DNA from: Candidatus Pygmaiobacter gallistercoris
GTDB lineage: Bacteria > Bacillota > Clostridia > Oscillospirales > Ruminococcaceae
DNA length: 19,427 nucleotides
Direction of reading: 5' to 3'
Assembly (NCBI GenBank): GCA_019113125.1
Contig: DXIA01000045.1
Location: 1 to 19,427, forward strand
The notes beneath the pieces are model-generated. The model was given only the letters and a program-made list of their open reading frames with translations. It searched no databases and had not been told where the DNA came from. Made by a program: the position numbers and the translations under genes. This document shows positions 7,682-14,368 of the stretch, piece by piece (position 1 is the first letter of the stretch; each line of letters begins with the position of its first letter).

Positions 7682-8172
7682 TGTTTGGTCTCTCCTTTTT
7701 GGTTGAGTGTGGCGATCAGCTGATCGATTGCATTCGAAATTCGCATATTCAGGGTCATCGGTTCGGCATCGTCTCCCGCTTTGGCCACGGTTGCGAGCTG
7801 CTGTGCGGCGGAGGCATTGCGCGCAAGCTCGCTTTGCAGCCGGTCGCCGCTGCGGGAGATGCCGGCAGATGGATGGAAAACAGACAGCAGGGCGAGCAGG
7901 AGACAGGCGGCGAGCCCGGCGCGCAGTGCCCGGCGCAGCAGAATCACCCTGCCGCGGGTACGGATCCGGTGCATGACCGGTCCGGTCACCGGCCGGGTCG
8001 GGGTCAGCAGCGGTCTGCTTTCCACAAATGCGAGATACCGGCAGCGGCAATCCTCACAGAAGGAGAGGTGCTCCGCGATTTCGAGCCGCTGATCAAGGCT
8101 GAGCTGTTCATTTTCCAGGGCGACGAATCCCAGGTCGGTGATGTGACCGGTGTTGTCATCAAACAGGATCAA
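7678..8172 (-). CDS. Zinc-finger anti-sigma factor (ZAS type)
   Basis: A 164-residue single-pass membrane protein predicted to bind and hold the ECF sigma factor encoded one base upstream. The cytoplasmic N-terminal domain carries His35-x3-Cys39-x2-Cys42 (RLEIAEHLSFCEDC), the zinc-associated anti-sigma signature. A helix at about 76-104 (VILLRRALRAGLAACLLLAL region) crosses the membrane, leaving a short outer domain of about 60 residues with no recognised fold. The start is TTG, with AAGGAGGG seven bases upstream; no ATG would preserve the zinc finger. Overlapping stops and starts tie it to both neighbours. The signal that releases the sigma factor cannot be inferred. Confidence 0.85.
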   Translation of the reverse strand: MILFDDNTGHITDLGFVALENEQLSLDQRLEIAEHLSFCEDCRCRYLAFVESRPLLTPTRPVTGPVMHRIRTRGRVILLRRALRAGLAACLLLALLSVFHPSAGISRSGDRLQSELARNASAAQQLATVAKAGDDAEPMTLNMRISNAIDQLIATLNQKGETKQ

Positions 8173-8173
8173 T

Positions 8174-8674
8174 TCAAATCCCTCCTTCGTTCAGTTTCTG
8201 CTGCAGCAGCCGTTTTGCGCGGTAGAGCTGGGTATGGACCGTTTTGGACGGTCGGCGGAGCCGCCGCGCGATCTCCTCTACCGGCTGCTGTTCGAGAAAA
8301 TAGAGCACCGAGACCTTCAGGTAGGGCTCGTGCAGCGCGCGGATCAGCCCTTCGATCCGCTGCGCTGAGACCCGGTCGAGGGCGAGCGTTTCGGCGGAGG
8401 GCAGCGGGGTGGCATCCTCCGCCGTCTCGCCGCCGGGGTCGACCTTGCGCCGCCAGGCGCTTTTCAGATAGTCCTTGGCCTTGTTGACCGCGATCCGGCA
8501 CAGCCAGGGCCGGACGGTTTCGGGGGTGCATTGTTCTCGGTGCAGATAGGCGGAGAGAAAGGTTTCCTGCACCAGATCCTCGGCGGTATCGGGATCCTTG
8601 ACCATCTGACGGCAGATCGTGTAAATCAGCCTTTGGTAGTCTGTGACAAGCTGTTCAAATGCGCCGTCGGTCAT
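8174..8674 (-). CDS. RNA polymerase sigma factor, ECF subfamily (sigma-70 family)
   Basis: A 166-residue ECF sigma factor with only regions 2 and 4. Region 2 (about 8-75) includes YQRLIYTICRQMVKDPDTAE and DLVQETFLSAYLH, the core polymerase-binding and -10-binding elements. Region 4 (about 103-162) includes PVEEIARRLRRPSKTVHTQLYRAKRLL, a helix-turn-helix for the -35 element. The open frame extends to 8740, but the ATG at 8674 matches the family start and has GGCGGTGAGAG upstream. It is the first gene of a four-gene overlapping operon with its anti-sigma factor and two membrane proteins. Its promoter may be self-dependent (8703-8729). Confidence 0.9.
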   Translation of the reverse strand: MTDGAFEQLVTDYQRLIYTICRQMVKDPDTAEDLVQETFLSAYLHREQCTPETVRPWLCRIAVNKAKDYLKSAWRRKVDPGGETAEDATPLPSAETLALDRVSAQRIEGLIRALHEPYLKVSVLYFLEQQPVEEIARRLRRPSKTVHTQLYRAKRLLQQKLNEGGI

Positions 8675-8702
8675 CTGGTCTCTCACCGCCTTTCGTGTAT
8701 AG

Positions 8703-8729
8703 TACGAAGGAAAAGAAAAATCCTCTTCA
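8703..8729 (-). promoter_or_regulatory. Candidate ECF-type (autoregulatory) promoter for the sigma operon
   Basis: Minus strand: TGAAGA (8724-8729), 17-base spacer, CGTA (8703-8706). This resembles the TGAAAC-N16-CGTA pattern of SigW-like ECF promoters. The same place also offers TACTAT as a housekeeping -10 but with no acceptable -35. It lies 29 bases upstream of the sigma start codon. The call rests on pattern only. Confidence 0.4.
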
Positions 8730-8742
8730 AAAAACCACAAAA

Positions 8743-8772
8743 AAAATCCGGATGAATCCCCATCCGGATTTT
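8743..8772. terminator. Intrinsic terminator downstream of the small multidrug export gene
   Basis: AAAATCCGGATG (8743-8754) pairs perfectly with CATCCGGATTTT (8761-8772) around a six-base loop. On the minus strand it is followed by eight U, so it ends transcription of the gene at 8784-9275 before the sigma operon begins. Confidence 0.88.
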
Positions 8773-8783
8773 GATTTTGCAGA

Positions 8784-9275
8784 TCAGCCCAAAAGCATGC
8801 CGAGCCCGCTGAAAACGCCCGCCGAAACCGCGCCCATGATCAGACCGGCGGTCAGTACGCCGCACATGACGGCCAACACGCTGGGCCAGAACTTCATATC
8901 CAGCAGCGTTGCGCCGAGGCTGCCGGTCCACGCGCCGGTGCCGGGCAGCGGAATCGCGACAAAGACAAAGAGGGCAAAATACAGGCCCCGGCCGGCCTTG
9001 GCCTGCAGCGCATCCCCGGCCCGCACCCCTTTGCGGTAGATCCAGTTAAAGGGTTTACCCCATTTTCCGGGCAGCCTGCAGCACCACAGCAGCACCTGCT
9101 TGCTGAACAGGATGATCACCGGAACCGGTAACATATTGCCGATGATGGCGAAGATATAGGTCTCAAGTAGGGGAAGGCCCATGCCGACGCCGATGGGAAT
9201 GGCGCCGCGCAGCTCGATGATCGGCGCCATCGAGACGAGAAAAACCACAAGATATTTTCGAAATAATGTCAGCAA
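8784..9275 (-). CDS. Small multi-drug export protein family (COG2426, PF06695)
   Basis: A 163-residue integral membrane protein of the COG2426 family, named for small multidrug export but with little direct functional evidence. The family signature PIIELRGAIPIGVGMGLP (about 18-35) is followed by hydrophobic stretches IFAIIGNMLPVPVIILF, LYFALFVFVAIPLPGTGAWTG (the second conserved motif) and a Gly/Ala-rich C-terminal helix. The length is normal. The start is TTG, with GAGGAG eight bases upstream; no ATG fits. It has its own promoter (9328-9356) and terminator, so it is monocistronic and divergent from galE. Confidence 0.85.
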   Translation of the reverse strand: MLTLFRKYLVVFLVSMAPIIELRGAIPIGVGMGLPLLETYIFAIIGNMLPVPVIILFSKQVLLWCCRLPGKWGKPFNWIYRKGVRAGDALQAKAGRGLYFALFVFVAIPLPGTGAWTGSLGATLLDMKFWPSVLAVMCGVLTAGLIMGAVSAGVFSGLGMLLG

Positions 9276-9327
9276 TCTCTACACTCCTCTGTCTGATTGA
9301 TATGGGGATAAACCGACAAACAAAATT

Positions 9328-9356
9328 AGTATACCCGATTTTTTGCAAAAGGGCAA
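9328..9356 (-). promoter_or_regulatory. Promoter of the small multidrug export gene
   Basis: Minus strand: -35 TTGCCC (9351-9356), 17-base spacer, -10 TATACT (9328-9333), followed by a leader of about 45 bases ending in the GAGGAG ribosome binding site. Confidence 0.7.
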
Positions 9357-9394
9357 GTCATTGCCCATGGGCGGACCGCGTAAAAAAGCAGGCA

Positions 9395-9417
9395 ATCGCC
9401 TGAAAAATACAGGCGAT
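9395..9417. repeat. Inverted repeat in the divergent galE intergenic region
   Basis: ATCGCCTG (9395-9402) and CAGGCGAT (9410-9417) form a perfect eight-base-pair inverted repeat with a seven-base AAAAATA spacer. It sits 16 bases upstream of the galE -35. A ten-base palindrome, GCCCATGGGC, lies nearby at 9363-9372. No U-run follows, so an operator is more likely than a terminator. No regulator is known. Confidence 0.5.
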
Positions 9418-9432
9418 CTGTGGAAAAATCCA

Positions 9433-9461
9433 TTGGCTTTCGGCGCGGCAGCGTGTACAAT
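9433..9461 (+). promoter_or_regulatory. Promoter of galE
   Basis: -35 TTGGCT (9433-9438), exactly 17-base spacer, -10 TACAAT (9456-9461). Expected transcription start is near 9468, about 40 bases before the galE ATG. Confidence 0.7.
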
Positions 9462-9507
9462 AAAAGAAAACGGCAGAGGCCGGGCAAACTCCAGGGAGGC
9501 AGATAAT

Positions 9508-10524
9508 ATGGCAGTATTGGTATGCGGCGGCGCGGGATACATCGGCTCCCACACCTGTCTTGAACTCATCCAGGCCGGATGGGATGTGATCGTGGCGGAT
9601 AACCTCGTCAATTCCTGTGAAGAGGCGGTCAAGCGTACCCGGCAGCTGGCGGGCAAGGATTTTCCCTTTGTCGAGATCGATCTGTGCGACTATGCGGCGA
9701 CCGACGCGCTGTTCGCCGCGCATCCCGAGATCGATTCGGTCATCCACTTCGCCGGCCTCAAGGCGGTGGGGGAGAGTGTCGCAAAACCGCTGGAATACTA
9801 TGACAATAACCTCACCTCGACGCTGGTGCTGCTCAAGGTGATGCGGAAATACGGGGTGAAGAACTTCGTCTTCTCCTCTTCGGCCACCGTCTACGGCGAT
9901 CCCCACACGGTGCCGATCACCGAGGATTTCCCCCTCTCGACCACCAATCCGTACGGCTCCACCAAACTGATGATCGAGATGATCCTCAAGGATGTCTACA
10001 AGGCAAACCCCGAGCTGAATATCGCGCTGCTGCGGTACTTCAACCCGATCGGCGCACATCCCTCCGGCATGATCGGCGAGGACCCCGCCGGCATCCCGAA
10101 CAATCTGGTCCCCTACATCGCACAGGTTGCGGTCGGCAAGCTGGATCACATCAACGTCTTCGGCGACGATTACAACACCCCGGACGGGACCGGTGTACGG
10201 GATTACATCCATGTGATGGACCTCGCAGCGGGACATGTCGCGGCGATCCGCAAACTGGAGACCAATCCCGGCCTTGTCATTTATAACCTCGGCACCGGGC
10301 ACGGCTATTCGGTATTGGATGTCATCCACGCCTATGAAAAGGCCTGCGGCAAGAAACTGCCCTATGTCATCGCCCCGCGCCGCCCCGGTGATATCGCCGC
10401 CTGCTATGCCGACCCGACCAAAGCCCGCAATGAGCTGGGCTGGGAGGCAAAATACGGCATCGAGGAGATGTGCCGAGACTCCTGGAACTGGCAGTCCCAC
10501 AACCCCAACGGGTACCGAGAATAA
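9508..10524 (+). CDS. galE: UDP-glucose 4-epimerase
   Basis: A 338-residue cytosolic NAD-dependent enzyme of the extended short-chain dehydrogenase family that interconverts UDP-glucose and UDP-galactose. The Rossmann motif GGAGYIGSH covers residues 7-15. The catalytic residues fall exactly where they do in E. coli GalE: Tyr149 and Lys153 in NPYGSTK (147-153), with the catalytic Ser in FSSSATVYG (122-130). The family motif DYNTPDGTGVRDYIHVMDLA near residue 225 and the full length indicate an active enzyme. The open frame reaches 9343, but the ATG at 9508 begins at the Rossmann strand and has GGGAGG eight bases upstream. It ends at a strong terminator. It supplies UDP-galactose for envelope polysaccharides or serves the Leloir pathway; no galK or galT is nearby. 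Confidence 0.96.
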   Translation: MAVLVCGGAGYIGSHTCLELIQAGWDVIVADNLVNSCEEAVKRTRQLAGKDFPFVEIDLCDYAATDALFAAHPEIDSVIHFAGLKAVGESVAKPLEYYDNNLTSTLVLLKVMRKYGVKNFVFSSSATVYGDPHTVPITEDFPLSTTNPYGSTKLMIEMILKDVYKANPELNIALLRYFNPIGAHPSGMIGEDPAGIPNNLVPYIAQVAVGKLDHINVFGDDYNTPDGTGVRDYIHVMDLAAGHVAAIRKLETNPGLVIYNLGTGHGYSVLDVIHAYEKACGKKLPYVIAPRRPGDIAACYADPTKARNELGWEAKYGIEEMCRDSWNWQSHNPNGYRE

Positions 10525-10529
10525 CAGAA

Positions 10530-10555
10530 AAAGGGCGGATTTCCGCCCTTTTTTT
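10530..10555 (+). terminator. Intrinsic terminator of galE
   Basis: AAAGGGCGG (10530-10538) pairs with CCGCCCTTT (10543-10551) around a four-base loop, with the T run continuing to 10555. It separates galE from the following gene, which has its own promoter. Confidence 0.9.
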
Positions 10556-10569
10556 CTGCCGCTGCGGGA

Positions 10570-10598
10570 TGGAAAAATCCCGCCGGAGCGGTTATAAT
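10570..10598 (+). promoter_or_regulatory. Promoter of the sugar nucleotidyltransferase gene
   Basis: A perfect -10 TATAAT (10593-10598) with TGGAAA 17 bases upstream (10570-10575) as a four-of-six -35. It lies between the galE terminator and the ATG at 10647, giving a leader of about 42 bases. Confidence 0.6.
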
Positions 10599-10646
10599 GA
10601 AAACAAGATGCGGGAAACCGATGGCCGCACAGCAAAGGAGAGCAAG

Positions 10647-11567
10647 ATGGAAAAACCGGTATTGTTGGTAATGGCCGCGGGGATGGGCTCGCGGTACGGC
10701 GGGCTCAAGCAGATCGATCCGGTCGGCCCCGGCGGCGAGGTCATCATGGACTATTCGCTGTATGACGCAAAGCGGGCAGGATTTGAAAAGGCGGTCTTTG
10801 TCATCAAGGAGGAGAATGAGGCGGCCTTTCGCGCTGCGGTAACCGATCCTCTGGAAGGAAAGATGGAGACCGAGATCGTTTTTCAGCGGCTGGAGGATCT
10901 GCCGGCTGGGTATGCGGTGCCGCAGGGGAGAAAAAAACCATGGGGGACCGCCCACGCGGTGCTCGCGGCACGGCATGTGATCCGGGGGCCGTTTGCGGTC
11001 ATCAACGCGGACGACTACTATGGTCCGCAGGCATTTGAGAAGATCTATCGGTACCTCAGCACCCACCCCGATGGGGAGCAGTACGAGTATGCGATGGTTG
11101 GCTACCGCCTGCGCAATACCCTGACCGAAAATGGGTATGTCTCCCGCGGGGTCTGCCGGGTGTCGGACGCGGGCTGGCTGCAGGAGGTGCAGGAGCACAC
11201 GAAAATCTATAAGGACGGCGCCGACGCGAAGTTCACCGAGGACGACGGAAAGAATTGGGGCCATCTTGCGGGGGACACGGTGGTCTCGATGAATTTGTGG
11301 GGGTTTACCCACAGCTTTCTGCGGGAGACTGAAACGCGGTTTCCGGCGTTTCTCGACCGCGCGCTGCGGGAAAATCCGGAAAAGGGCGAGTATTTTCTGC
11401 CCGGTGTGGTCAGCGAACTGATTGCGGAGGACAAGGCGCGGGTGCAGGTGCTCCCGAGTGAGGACCGCTGGTACGGCGTGACCTATCAGGAGGATAAGCC
11501 GGTGGTGGTACAGGCGATTGCCGAGATGACCGCGGCCGGGCTTTATCCGGCAGAGTTGTGGAAATAA
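10647..11567 (+). CDS. Sugar-1-phosphate nucleotidyltransferase family protein (NTP_transferase)
   Basis: A 306-residue cytosolic enzyme with the nucleotidyltransferase fold (PF00483). Residues 7-21 carry the nucleotide-binding loop LVMAAGMGSRYGGLK, a variant of the G-x-G-x-R-(x)n-K signature, with Lys21 as the likely catalytic lysine. KPWGTAHAVLAA (97-108) contacts the base and INADDYYG (119-126) holds the metal-binding Asp. It lies just after galE but behind a terminator and its own promoter. It would activate a sugar phosphate as an NDP-sugar for envelope polymers; the sugar and nucleotide cannot be decided. AAAGGAG lies seven bases before the ATG. The frame is open further upstream (10470) without a ribosome binding site. 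Confidence 0.82.
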   Translation: MEKPVLLVMAAGMGSRYGGLKQIDPVGPGGEVIMDYSLYDAKRAGFEKAVFVIKEENEAAFRAAVTDPLEGKMETEIVFQRLEDLPAGYAVPQGRKKPWGTAHAVLAARHVIRGPFAVINADDYYGPQAFEKIYRYLSTHPDGEQYEYAMVGYRLRNTLTENGYVSRGVCRVSDAGWLQEVQEHTKIYKDGADAKFTEDDGKNWGHLAGDTVVSMNLWGFTHSFLRETETRFPAFLDRALRENPEKGEYFLPGVVSELIAEDKARVQVLPSEDRWYGVTYQEDKPVVVQAIAEMTAAGLYPAELWK

Positions 11568-11572
11568 AAAAG

Positions 11573-11598
11573 GGGCTGGATGCAGATGCATCCAGCCC
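11573..11598. terminator. Bidirectional terminator between the nucleotidyltransferase and DUF362 genes
   Basis: GGGCTGGATGCA (11573-11584) pairs perfectly with TGCATCCAGCCC (11587-11598); in practice the loop opens to about six bases. An A-run precedes it and a T-run follows it, so it can serve both convergent genes. Confidence 0.88.
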
Positions 11599-11615
11599 TG
11601 TTTTTTGCTCTGGGA

Positions 11616-12740
11616 TCAGACCTTGATCAGCTCGTACTCCCGGGTGCCGAGACCAATCTTCTCAGCATGTTCGAGGCAGACCTTCCAGTTGGTCTCCGGG
11701 GTGGTGTTGGTGAAGTGATCGTGGTGGTCGCAGAAATGCTCCTCGTGCATCTCGTCGTCCAGCAGACTGCCCGGCATGACCGGCATCTTGTTGCAGGCAT
11801 CGGCACAGGCCTGATCCAGGGCGACCGGATCAAAGCTGGCGAACATACCGACGTCGGGGATGATCGGGGCGTCGTTCTCCGCGTGGCAGTCACAGTAGGG
11901 GGAGACGTCCATTACCAGGCTGATGTGGAAGTTCGGACGGCCATCGACAACCGCTTTAGAGTACTCAGCGATCTTCTTGTTCAGTTCATCGTTGGCAGAG
12001 GCGTTCTCATTGAAAATTGCATCAAAGTTGCAGGCGCCCAGGCAGCGGCCGCAGCCAACGCATTTGCTGTGGTCGATGCTCGCCTTGCCGTCCTCGCCAA
12101 AGCTAATCGCGCCGTGCGCGCAGTTTTTAGCGCAGATATGGCAGCCGCGGCAGATGTCATGGTTGACGGTCGGCTTGCCGGAGTTGTGCTGCTCCATCTT
12201 GCCGGCACGGCTGCCGCAGCCCATGCCGATGTTCTTCAGACAACCGCCAAAACCGGTGGACTCATGGCCCTTGAAGTGAGAGAGGGTGATGAAGACATCG
12301 GCATCCATGATTGCGCGGCCGATCTTAGCGGTCTTGACCAGCTCGCCGCCGACCACCGGAACCTCAATGTCGTCGGTGCCCTTCAGACCGTCGGCAATGA
12401 TGACGTTGCAGCCGGTCGAAAATGGAGTAAAGCCGTTTTCATATGCCGCATCGATGTGGTCCAGCGCATTTTTGCGCCGGCCGACGTAGAGGGTGTTGCA
12501 GTCGGTCAGGAAGGGCTTGCCGCCGAGATCCTTGATGACGTCGGCGACGGCCTTCGCGTAGTTCGGACGCAGATAGGAGAGGTTGCCGGGCTCGCCGAAA
12601 TGAATCTTGATCGCGACCATCTTGTTTTCCATATCGATCTCGCCGATGCCGGCGCGGCGGATCAGTCTCTGCAGCTTAACCAGCAGATTTGTGCCGGGAA
12701 GTGCGCGCAGATCGCTATAATAGACCTTTGCTTTTTCCAT
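11616..12740 (-). CDS. DUF362 protein with two [4Fe-4S] ferredoxin motifs
   Basis: A 374-residue cytosolic iron-sulfur protein. The DUF362 domain (about 1-185) holds VAIKIHFGEPGNLSYLRP (42-59) and the conserved LSHFKGHESTGFGGCLKNIGMG (153-174). A dicluster ferredoxin module follows, with Cys197-x2-Cys200-x2-Cys203-x3-Cys207 and Cys227-x2-Cys230-x2-Cys233-x3-Cys237, both complete. The C-terminal third continues the DUF362 fold (DVGMFASFDPVALDQACADAC) and contains a His/Glu/Cys-rich patch, MHEEHFCDHHDH (331-342). These proteins are common in anaerobes and presumably transfer electrons, but no reaction is established. AAGGGAG lies ten bases upstream. It is monocistronic with a clear promoter. 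Confidence 0.88.
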   Translation of the reverse strand: MEKAKVYYSDLRALPGTNLLVKLQRLIRRAGIGEIDMENKMVAIKIHFGEPGNLSYLRPNYAKAVADVIKDLGGKPFLTDCNTLYVGRRKNALDHIDAAYENGFTPFSTGCNVIIADGLKGTDDIEVPVVGGELVKTAKIGRAIMDADVFITLSHFKGHESTGFGGCLKNIGMGCGSRAGKMEQHNSGKPTVNHDICRGCHICAKNCAHGAISFGEDGKASIDHSKCVGCGRCLGACNFDAIFNENASANDELNKKIAEYSKAVVDGRPNFHISLVMDVSPYCDCHAENDAPIIPDVGMFASFDPVALDQACADACNKMPVMPGSLLDDEMHEEHFCDHHDHFTNTTPETNWKVCLEHAEKIGLGTREYELIKV

Positions 12741-12801
12741 CTTTTATGTGCTCCCTTTCTTTCATCGCAGATGCGGTGGATTCTTGCCTTTGCCGAAATT
12801 T

Positions 12802-12830
12802 ATTTTACGCCAAAATGATCTGCTTGGCAA
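12802..12830 (-). promoter_or_regulatory. Promoter of the DUF362 ferredoxin gene
   Basis: Minus strand: -35 TTGCCA (12825-12830), exactly 17-base spacer, -10 TAAAAT (12802-12807). Predicted start is near 12795, with a leader of about 55 bases. Confidence 0.72.
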
Positions 12831-12843
12831 GAGAAAATCCAGC

Positions 12844-12879
12844 CCTGCCGGACAGAGGACTGCGCCGCTGCACGGCAGG
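12844..12879 (-). terminator. Weak possible terminator after the ABC importer operon
   Basis: CCTGCCG (12844-12850) pairs with CGGCAGG (12873-12879) across an imperfect GC-rich interior, directly after the ATPase stop codon. The U-run on the minus strand is short and interrupted (GGCTGGATTTTC), so termination may be inefficient. Confidence 0.35.
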
Positions 12880-13602
12880 TTAAAGCACCTTGTCGAGAAA
12901 TTCCCGCGCGCGGTCGGATTTTGGGGTGGAAAAGAAGATTTTGGGCGGAGCGTCCTCGATCAGGCGGCCTTCATCCAGAAAACAGATCCGGTTGGCAACC
13001 TCCCGCGCAAATCCCATCTCGTGGGTGACCAGCGCCATCGTGATGCCGGTGCCTGCGAGATCCTTGATGACCGAGAGTACCTCCTTGACCATCTCGGGAT
13101 CCAGCGCGCTGGTTGGCTCGTCAAAGAGGATGACCTTGGGATCCATTGCGAGGGTACGGGCGATGGCAACCCGCTGTTTCTGCCCGCCTGAAAGGGTGGC
13201 GGGATAGTTGGTCGCCTTATCTGCGAGCCCGACCCGATCGAGCAGTGCAAGACATTTTTCCTGCGCCTGTTTCGGATCCATCCGCAGCACCTTGATCGGT
13301 GCATAGGTCATATTCTGCAGCACGGTCATGTGCGGGAACAGATTAAAGTGCTGGAAGACCATCCCGACCTTTTGGCGGATCTGCTGGATGTTGACCTTCG
13401 GGGCGACCACGTCCACCCCGTCGACAAAGATGTGACCGGAGGTCGGTTTCTCGAGCAGGTTGATGCATCGCAGCAGGGTGGATTTGCCACTGCCGGAGGG
13501 GCCGATGATGGCGACCACCTCGCCATCCTGAATTGTGAGAGAGACATCGTGTAAAACTTCTAACGATTTAAAGCTCTTATATACGTGTTCAACGCTGATC
13601 AC
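12880..13602 (-). CDS. Polar amino acid ABC transporter, ATP-binding subunit (GlnQ/HisP type)
   Basis: A 240-residue cytosolic ATPase that drives the importer encoded by the two upstream genes. All motifs are intact: Walker A GPSGSGKST (34-42), Q-loop Gln84 (MVFQHFNLFPHMT), signature LSGGQKQRVAIAR (137-149), Walker B VILFDE (157-162), and His194 in the switch (VTHEMGFA). The phrase FNLFPHMTVLQNMTYAPIKV is typical of the polar amino acid subfamily. The start is GTG, overlapping the permease gene by 14 bases, with AAAGGTGGG upstream inside the permease. It is the last gene of the operon. The amino acid transported is not determined by this subunit. Confidence 0.93.
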   Translation of the reverse strand: MISVEHVYKSFKSLEVLHDVSLTIQDGEVVAIIGPSGSGKSTLLRCINLLEKPTSGHIFVDGVDVVAPKVNIQQIRQKVGMVFQHFNLFPHMTVLQNMTYAPIKVLRMDPKQAQEKCLALLDRVGLADKATNYPATLSGGQKQRVAIARTLAMDPKVILFDEPTSALDPEMVKEVLSVIKDLAGTGITMALVTHEMGFAREVANRICFLDEGRLIEDAPPKIFFSTPKSDRAREFLDKVL

Positions 13603-14260
13603 TCTTATTTACCCACCTTTCCAGCTGTTTCCCGAGAAACGAAATCGCCATGACCAATACATAGTAGAAAGCTGCCGCGGTGATATAGGGCTCAAATGCG
13701 CGATAGGTATCCGAAACCACCATCTGGGAGGCGCGCAACACATCCACCAGACCGACGGTCGAGATCAGGGTGGTGTTCTTCAGCAAACCGATAAATTCGT
13801 TGACAAGACTCGGCATGACGCTTTTGATCGCCTGGGGAAAAATGATATCCTTCATCATCTTGCCGTAGGGCACCGCCAGTGCCATCGCGGCCTCCCGCTG
13901 GCCGACATCCACCGCCATGATGCCGCCGCGCAGGCTCTCGGAGATATAGGCCGCCGAGTTGAAGGCAAAGGTGATGCAGCCGGCCTGAAAGGCGGAGAAG
14001 GTGAAGGACGGCCCGATGAGCTGCGGCAGGCCGAAATAGACGATAAAGACCTGCACCAGCAGCGGGACGCCGCGGAAAATGGAGGTGTAAAAGGTCCCGA
14101 TGGCGCGCACGGCCCGATAGCGGGAGAGTTTGATGAGGGAGAGAGGGATCGAGATGACGATGCCCAGCAGCAGCGAGGCTGCCGTCAACTGAAGGGTGAC
14201 CCCCAGCGAGCGAAAGAAATAGGGCATATATTTCGTCATCATACCAAAGTCAAGTTGCAT
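13589..14260 (-). CDS. Polar amino acid ABC transporter, permease subunit (HisM/GlnP type)
   Basis: A 223-residue inner-membrane permease with about five transmembrane helices, the usual size for HEQRo-type (His/Glu/Gln/Arg/opine) permeases. The N-terminal signature SLGVTLQLTAASLLLGIVIS is present. The EAA loop that docks the ATPase is clear: GQREAAMALAVPYGKMMKDI, followed by IFPQAIKSVMPSLVNEF (about 125-162). AAGGAG lies ten bases upstream of the ATG. Only one permease gene is present, so it probably works as a homodimer with the ATPase that overlaps its 3' end. The binding-protein gene lies about 108 bases upstream, separated by a hairpin. Confidence 0.92.
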   Translation of the reverse strand: MQLDFGMMTKYMPYFFRSLGVTLQLTAASLLLGIVISIPLSLIKLSRYRAVRAIGTFYTSIFRGVPLLVQVFIVYFGLPQLIGPSFTFSAFQAGCITFAFNSAAYISESLRGGIMAVDVGQREAAMALAVPYGKMMKDIIFPQAIKSVMPSLVNEFIGLLKNTTLISTVGLVDVLRASQMVVSDTYRAFEPYITAAAFYYVLVMAISFLGKQLERWVNKSDQR

Positions 14261-14312
14261 GGCGAAAAAACTCCTTTTAAAAGATTCAAATTTTACCCCG
14301 TAATACTACAGA

Positions 14313-14341
14313 ACAGACCGCCGCAGAATGTGACGGTCTGT
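14313..14341. repeat. Intercistronic hairpin between the binding protein and permease genes
   Basis: ACAGACCG (14313-14320) and CGGTCTGT (14334-14341) form a perfect eight-base-pair stem. No U-run follows on the minus strand, so it is not a classical terminator. Such hairpins downstream of binding-protein genes commonly protect or process mRNA so that the binding protein outnumbers the membrane complex; that use here is inference. Confidence 0.5.
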
Positions 14342-14368
14342 CTTGCAGTAGGAAGGGATACTTCCGTT

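Noticed and set aside
11580..12818. Plus-strand open frame of 412 codons opposite the DUF362 gene
   Set aside because: It is the antisense of a gene with complete ferredoxin motifs, it starts inside a terminator, and it has no ribosome binding site.
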